Assembly (NCBI GenBank): GCA_003460745.1
Contig: QTVU01000039.1
Span: forward strand, 1-25,446
DNA: 25,446 nucleotides
Origin: Firmicutes bacterium AM55-24TS
GTDB lineage: Bacteria; Bacillota; Clostridia; UBA1381
Direction of reading: 5' to 3'
Positions 22,379 to 25,446 of the stretch are shown here, piece after piece. The translations under genes were made by a program, and so were the position numbers. Position 1 is the first letter of the stretch. Every line of letters starts with the position of its first letter. The notes below the pieces were generated by a model. It searched no databases. It worked only from the letters and a program-made list of their open reading frames with translations, and was not told the DNA's origin.

Positions 22379-23411
22379 AACGGAATTTCTTGCGGCGTTA
22401 AGGCATGAGCTTGGTTTTCTTCCGAAAGATGAGCTTGATGACGCTATTCGTTATTATGATGAATATATCAATGACGCCGGAGATGACGAAGAGAAAGTGA
22501 TTGCGGAAATGGGTACTCCGCATAAAGTGGCGGAAGAGTTTAAAAATGAGTATTACGACAGAAAAAACGTTAATGATGAAAGTGCAAAACACAATAACCA
22601 AATTTCTTGGAAAACAGTGCTTGTATGTATATTGGCGGTTGGGTTTGGCGTACCTGTATTAAATATGATAAGAAACGCTCTTCCGGGGATAACCGGAATT
22701 GTAATTCTTGTTGTGGTAATAGTATTGCTCATAAAATTTCTCGGCAACAAGACCGATCAACGAATTGCTGTTTCAAATGCAACAGTTCAAACTTGCTCCG
22801 ATATTGAAAATATACACCTTGATTTGAAAGCGGGAAATTTTGAATTCAGAACAGGCGACAGCTTTGCTGTTGATACAATGGCGGCCGGTGAGGTGAAGGT
22901 TAAAAGTTATATTGCAAATAACACTTGGACAGTTGAGGGTTCAAAGACTATCGGAAATAATGAAAACGGGGTTGTTTCTATAATAATACCAAAGGGATTT
23001 CACGCAAAGAAAGCTGTTATGAAATTAACCGCCGGAAATATTCTTGTGTCGGGATTGTCAGCCGATAATACAAAAGTTGAAGTCGGTATGGGAAAATGTG
23101 AAATTAAAAATATGTATTCTCAGCATTTGAATATGAAGTGCGGAATGGGTGACATAGTCGGCAGTTGTAGTATGAACGGTGACGTGAATGTTGACTGTGG
23201 AATGGGTAATGTAACACTAACGCTTACAAACAGTGCAGACAACTTTAATATGTCAGCGACGGCAGGTATGGGATGCGTTGATATTGGCGGCACGAAAATT
23301 CATGGTGCAGGAAGTAAGTTGGATAACAATATCGGCGCGTTGCATAATATTAATGTAAAATGCGGAATGGGTAACGTCAAAATTGGATTTAATGAAAGGG
23401 ATGAGGCTTAA
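22368..23411 (+). CDS. DUF1700 (HAAS) membrane protein with DUF4097-like beta-solenoid domain
   Basis: A 347-aa fusion. Residues 1-60 are the HAAS/DUF1700 domain (KTEFLAALRHELGFLPKDELDDAIRYYDEY...MGTPHKVAEEF). Two hydrophobic segments (about 83-100 and 107-126) follow. Residues 140-341 form a beta-rich DUF4097-type domain containing five GMG turns (240-242, 259-261, 278-280, 300-302, 333-335), often preceded by Cys. These look like coils of a right-handed solenoid. Function is unknown; such proteins travel with PadR regulators and are considered envelope sensors. ATG 22368 is 7 nt after GAGGGA. The stop shares its A with the next ATG (TAATG). Confidence 0.88.
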   Translation: MMNKTEFLAALRHELGFLPKDELDDAIRYYDEYINDAGDDEEKVIAEMGTPHKVAEEFKNEYYDRKNVNDESAKHNNQISWKTVLVCILAVGFGVPVLNMIRNALPGITGIVILVVVIVLLIKFLGNKTDQRIAVSNATVQTCSDIENIHLDLKAGNFEFRTGDSFAVDTMAAGEVKVKSYIANNTWTVEGSKTIGNNENGVVSIIIPKGFHAKKAVMKLTAGNILVSGLSADNTKVEVGMGKCEIKNMYSQHLNMKCGMGDIVGSCSMNGDVNVDCGMGNVTLTLTNSADNFNMSATAGMGCVDIGGTKIHGAGSKLDNNIGALHNINVKCGMGNVKIGFNERDEA

Positions 23412-23992
23412 TGACTAAGAAAGAATTTTTAGACGAAATCAAAAAAGAACTTGGATTTATGCCGTATGAGGAAGTAATAAAAGCCGAAAAATATTTTGAA
23501 TCATATTTCAACGGCAGTGAGGCGGACGAAAAAGTGATTGAAAGATTCGGAAGTCCTAAATATGCGGCACAAAATTATTACAGAACGCACGTAGCAAACA
23601 GCAACGCAAACATTAAACCACCAAAGAAAAACGGTGTCGGAATATGGGCATTGATAATTATTCTTATATTATTGTCGCCGATACTTATACCGTTGACAAT
23701 AGCAGTCGGATTTTTTGCGGTAGCGATAATATTCGGTATATTGTGTATTTTTCCGTTTGCATTTTTCAGCGGTGTTTCAATGTGGCTCGGCGGTGCGGGA
23801 ATGATACTTAAAAGCTTTTTTGCTCACGCGGGATTTGCGAATATGGTTATGCAAATAGGGGTTGGATGTATATTCTTCGGCTTGGGATTGTTTATAGCTT
23901 GGGCGACTGTGGTTGTATGCATAAAACTGTTTCCGTGGATAATCAGAAAAATCGTTGCTTTAGGCTCAAGACTTTTTAATAAAAAAGCGTGA
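23411..23992 (+). CDS. DUF1700 (HAAS) membrane protein
   Basis: 193 aa. It opens with a second HAAS/DUF1700 domain (KKEFLDEIKKELGFMPYEEVIKAEKYFESYF...RFGSPKYAAQNYY), clearly related to the one in the gene before. Four hydrophobic segments follow between residues 75 and 180, and a basic C-terminus (IIRKIVALGSRLFNKKA) ends it. Function is unknown. The 1-bp overlap with the gene upstream shows tight coupling. The two HAAS domains may form a pair that signals to PadR, which is speculation. Confidence 0.88.
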   Translation: MTKKEFLDEIKKELGFMPYEEVIKAEKYFESYFNGSEADEKVIERFGSPKYAAQNYYRTHVANSNANIKPPKKNGVGIWALIIILILLSPILIPLTIAVGFFAVAIIFGILCIFPFAFFSGVSMWLGGAGMILKSFFAHAGFANMVMQIGVGCIFFGLGLFIAWATVVVCIKLFPWIIRKIVALGSRLFNKKA

Positions 23993-24009
23993 TGGATAAG
24001 GAGGATAAA

Positions 24010-24261
24010 ATGAGAAAGACTATAACAAAAGTTGTACTTATTATCTGTGCTGTGTCGGTTGCACTCGGAATTGCTTTGTGTGCAAGCGGTGTTGTGATGG
24101 GTGCTGATGTTGAAAAAGCACTTCGCGGAATTGGAATTAACGTCGAAACAAGAATAGAGCCGAATAATATGTATGATGATTATAATGATGATATAAATGA
24201 TTTCTTTAAAGAATTCGGAATAGATAATATGGAGGGTGATTATAATGAAGAAACTGTTTAG
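24010..24261 (+). CDS. Small exported or membrane protein, unrecognised
   Basis: An 83-aa protein with an N-terminal hydrophobic segment (about residues 6-29), followed by a short acidic, Tyr/Asp/Asn-rich tail ([15 protein letters not shown]). I do not recognise a family. The start at 24010 has a strong AAGGAGG seven nt upstream; an ATG 21 bp earlier has none. It overlaps the pspC-like gene by 17 bp and lies inside the PadR operon, so an envelope role is likely. Composition suggests one anchor with a disordered outer tail. Confidence 0.72.
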   Translation: MRKTITKVVLIICAVSVALGIALCASGVVMGADVEKALRGIGINVETRIEPNNMYDDYNDDINDFFKEFGIDNMEGDYNEETV

Positions 24262-24427
24262 AAGTTCAACTGACAGAAAAATATGTGGCGTGTGCGGCGG
24301 TATTGCCGAATATTTCAATATTGATTCCACTTTGGTAAGATTGGGTGTGGTATTGTTATCGTGTCTTGCATTCGGTACAGGTGTGCTTGCCTATATTATT
24401 GCAGCAATAGTAATGCCGGAGGCGTAA
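24245..24427 (+). CDS. PspC domain protein
   Basis: A 60-aa PspC domain (PF04024): [36 protein letters not shown], then a hydrophobic segment ending VMPEA. PspC proteins sense or counter membrane stress; single-domain copies are usual in PadR/HAAS operons. ATG 24245 lies 9 nt after GGAGG, whereas the in-frame GTG at 24236 abuts that site. It is the last gene of the operon; no terminator is visible before the sseB-like promoter that begins 13 bp later. Confidence 0.92.
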   Translation: MKKLFRSSTDRKICGVCGGIAEYFNIDSTLVRLGVVLLSCLAFGTGVLAYIIAAIVMPEA

Positions 24428-24439
24428 AACTTTTTGTCA

Positions 24440-24468
24440 TTGACAAACTATTTGTTAATATGTATAAT
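24440..24468 (+). promoter_or_regulatory. Consensus promoter for the SseB-like gene
   Basis: Perfect TTGACA (24440-24445), 17-bp spacer, perfect TATAAT (24463-24468), about 34 nt upstream of the gene. Confidence 0.85.
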
Positions 24469-24501
24469 AGAAGTAATATGATAAATAGTGAGGATTGAAA
24501 A

Positions 24502-25104
24502 ATGGCAATATTTAAAAAGAACAAAAAAGAAGAAACGAAAAAAGTTTCAACTCAAGAGGATAATGAACTAAAGGACGAAATATCCAAGGCTTATGATGAA
24601 ATAATGAGCGGCAACAAAGAAGAAAAAGCGGAAGAGCAACCGCAACAAGCACCTAAAGACGACATAGCTTTTGAAAATGAAGTTTTTAAATCAAAGGTGA
24701 AAGCATTTAAACAAGAAAGAAATCAACAGAATTTGATTGCTGTATTAAAAATGCTGTCAGGCAGAAAGTTTTTGCTTCCGTCAGTATGTAATGTGGAAGA
24801 TCCGTTTGAAAAACTTGAAAACGGTAATGTAAGATTGAAAGAGGGAACTGTATTTAATCCGGCATTTTTGACAAGTAGTGATAAGAAAGTATTTCTGCCT
24901 ATATTTACTGATGAAGAATCTATGGTTCAAAAGTCACCGTCGGGTGTATTATTGAAACTTAACTTCGAGCAATGCGTTACAGTAGTGTATGATGAAAAGA
25001 ATCCTGTTGAGGCGGTTGTAATTAATCCGTTTACCGAAAATATGATAATCGGTATTGATTTGCTTAAGATGGTTTTCAAAGAAAAGAAAAAAGAAGAAAA
25101 ATAA
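24502..25104 (+). CDS. SseB-like N-terminal domain protein
   Basis: 200 aa. Residues 1-60 are Lys/Glu/Gln-rich, probably disordered (KKNKKEETKK...EEQPQQAPKDD). The folded part (about 65-195) has the SseB N-terminal-domain pattern (PF07179): LKMLSGRKFLLPSV, then LPIFTDEESM and a C-terminal stretch with AVVINPFTENMIIGIDLL. SseB is linked to serine sensitivity in E. coli, but its biochemistry is unsettled and nothing more specific can be said here. Ribosome site GAGG. Own consensus promoter and strong terminator: a single-gene unit. Confidence 0.84.
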   Translation: MAIFKKNKKEETKKVSTQEDNELKDEISKAYDEIMSGNKEEKAEEQPQQAPKDDIAFENEVFKSKVKAFKQERNQQNLIAVLKMLSGRKFLLPSVCNVEDPFEKLENGNVRLKEGTVFNPAFLTSSDKKVFLPIFTDEESMVQKSPSGVLLKLNFEQCVTVVYDEKNPVEAVVINPFTENMIIGIDLLKMVFKEKKKEEK

Positions 25105-25114
25105 GATTAATATG

Positions 25115-25146
25115 AAATATGCCGACGGAAGTCGGCATATTTTTTT
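25115..25146 (+). terminator. Intrinsic terminator after the SseB-like gene
   Basis: A perfect 12-bp stem AAATATGCCGAC with GTCGGCATATTT around GGAA, followed by more Ts. Confidence 0.92.
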
Positions 25147-25247
25147 GTTTTTATAGCATGAATAGTATATATGATAGAAAGTAATCCACAATATATAGTG
25201 TGGCAAAAAGAAAAATAAAAAAAGATGAAAAAAAATGAAAAAAAGTG

Positions 25248-25276
25248 TTGACAAAAGGGGTAATAGAGTGTATAAT
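25248..25276 (+). promoter_or_regulatory. Tandem rRNA-type promoter P1
   Basis: Perfect TTGACA (25248-25253), 17-bp spacer, perfect TATAAT (25271-25276), in a gene-free AT-rich tract with an A-rich upstream region resembling an UP element. Confidence 0.82.
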
Positions 25277-25446
25277 AATCAAGTCGTCAGTTGAGAGGAC
25301 TAAAGAACACGGGAAGAGAAGTGTTCGGGTTGAGAAGAAGTTAAAAACTTTTTCAAAAAACTTTTAAAAAAGTCTTGACAAACTGAAAACGATGTGATAG
25401 AATAAACAAGCTGTCGCAAGAGAGCATGTACATTGAAAGATAAATA
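25277..25446 (+). other. Probable rRNA operon leader (gene starts beyond window)
   Basis: No coding frame is credible in the last 300 bp. Two strong tandem promoters, a GAACAC/GTGTTC stem (25305-25326) between them, and a final GTCGCAAGAGAGC...GTACATTGAAAGA segment look like the untranslated leader just before 16S rRNA in clostridia. The 16S gene itself is outside the window, so this is inference from layout. Confidence 0.6.
25375..25403 (+). promoter_or_regulatory. Tandem rRNA-type promoter P2
   Basis: Perfect TTGACA (25375-25380), 17-bp spacer, TAGAAT (25398-25403), 127 bp after P1, also preceded by A/T tracts. Confidence 0.8.

Noticed and set aside
23824..24330. 168-aa minus-strand open frame
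   Set aside because: Antisense to three well-supported genes; AT-rich composition gives the long frame.

Overview
The window looks like a chromosomal segment of a low-GC Gram-positive bacterium of the class Clostridia. The grounds are AT-rich DNA with consensus TTGACA/TATAAT promoters, strong AGGAGG ribosome sites, a SigH-type sporulation sigma factor, PadR/DUF1700 (HAAS) genes, a TrpR-related YerC gene, and hairpin-rich intergenic repeats. The exact genus cannot be fixed from sequence alone. I see no phage, insertion sequence, CRISPR array, tRNA or antibiotic-resistance cassette. Most of the window is core metabolism with a few accessory patches.

Layout. (1) 32-3348, plus strand: ung, coaE, a membrane-anchored lytic transglycosylase, a cytidylate-kinase-like protein and uppP, ending at a bidirectional terminator. 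(2) 3393-8543, minus strand, read right to left: yerC and an overlapping SAM methyltransferase, then gyrA with its own promoter, followed by two cyclophilin-type prolyl isomerases, the first a lipoprotein with a long Ser/Lys/Asp-rich tail. (3) 8724-9787, plus strand: a translationally coupled DUF421/DUF4363 membrane pair. (4) 9868-12727, minus strand: a frameshifted GT-C-like multi-membrane protein and an iron-containing alcohol dehydrogenase. (5) 12834-18082, plus strand: a tryptophan operon trpD-trpC-trpF-trpA lacking trpE, trpG and trpB. It has an attenuator-like leader and is followed closely by a secreted stalk-domain protein and inorganic pyrophosphatase. (6) 18175-20899, plus strand: a frameshifted sigH, a four-CxxC zinc-ribbon protein and an AGCS alanine/glycine:cation symporter. 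(7) 20900-21200: a gene-free patch of palindromic repeats. (8) 21246-24427: an RpiB/LacAB-type isomerase divergent from a PadR-HAAS-PspC envelope operon with a perfect 12-bp inverted-repeat operator over its promoter. (9) 24440-25142: an SseB-like protein. (10) 25248-25446: two strong tandem promoters and a leader typical of an rRNA operon, whose 16S gene would lie just beyond the window.

The items most worth a second look are four. The trp leader has a terminator, a competing antiterminator and two clusters of (U/G)AG triplets at an exact 5-nt pitch, and no T-box or Trp-codon leader peptide. The PadR control region has four ATATTATA half-sites. Two genes (sigH and the GT-C-like gene) each look broken by one missing base. 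GyrA has an alanine at the position equivalent to E. coli Ser83. No clearly new multi-gene system was found, and the trp leader is the best candidate for undescribed regulation.
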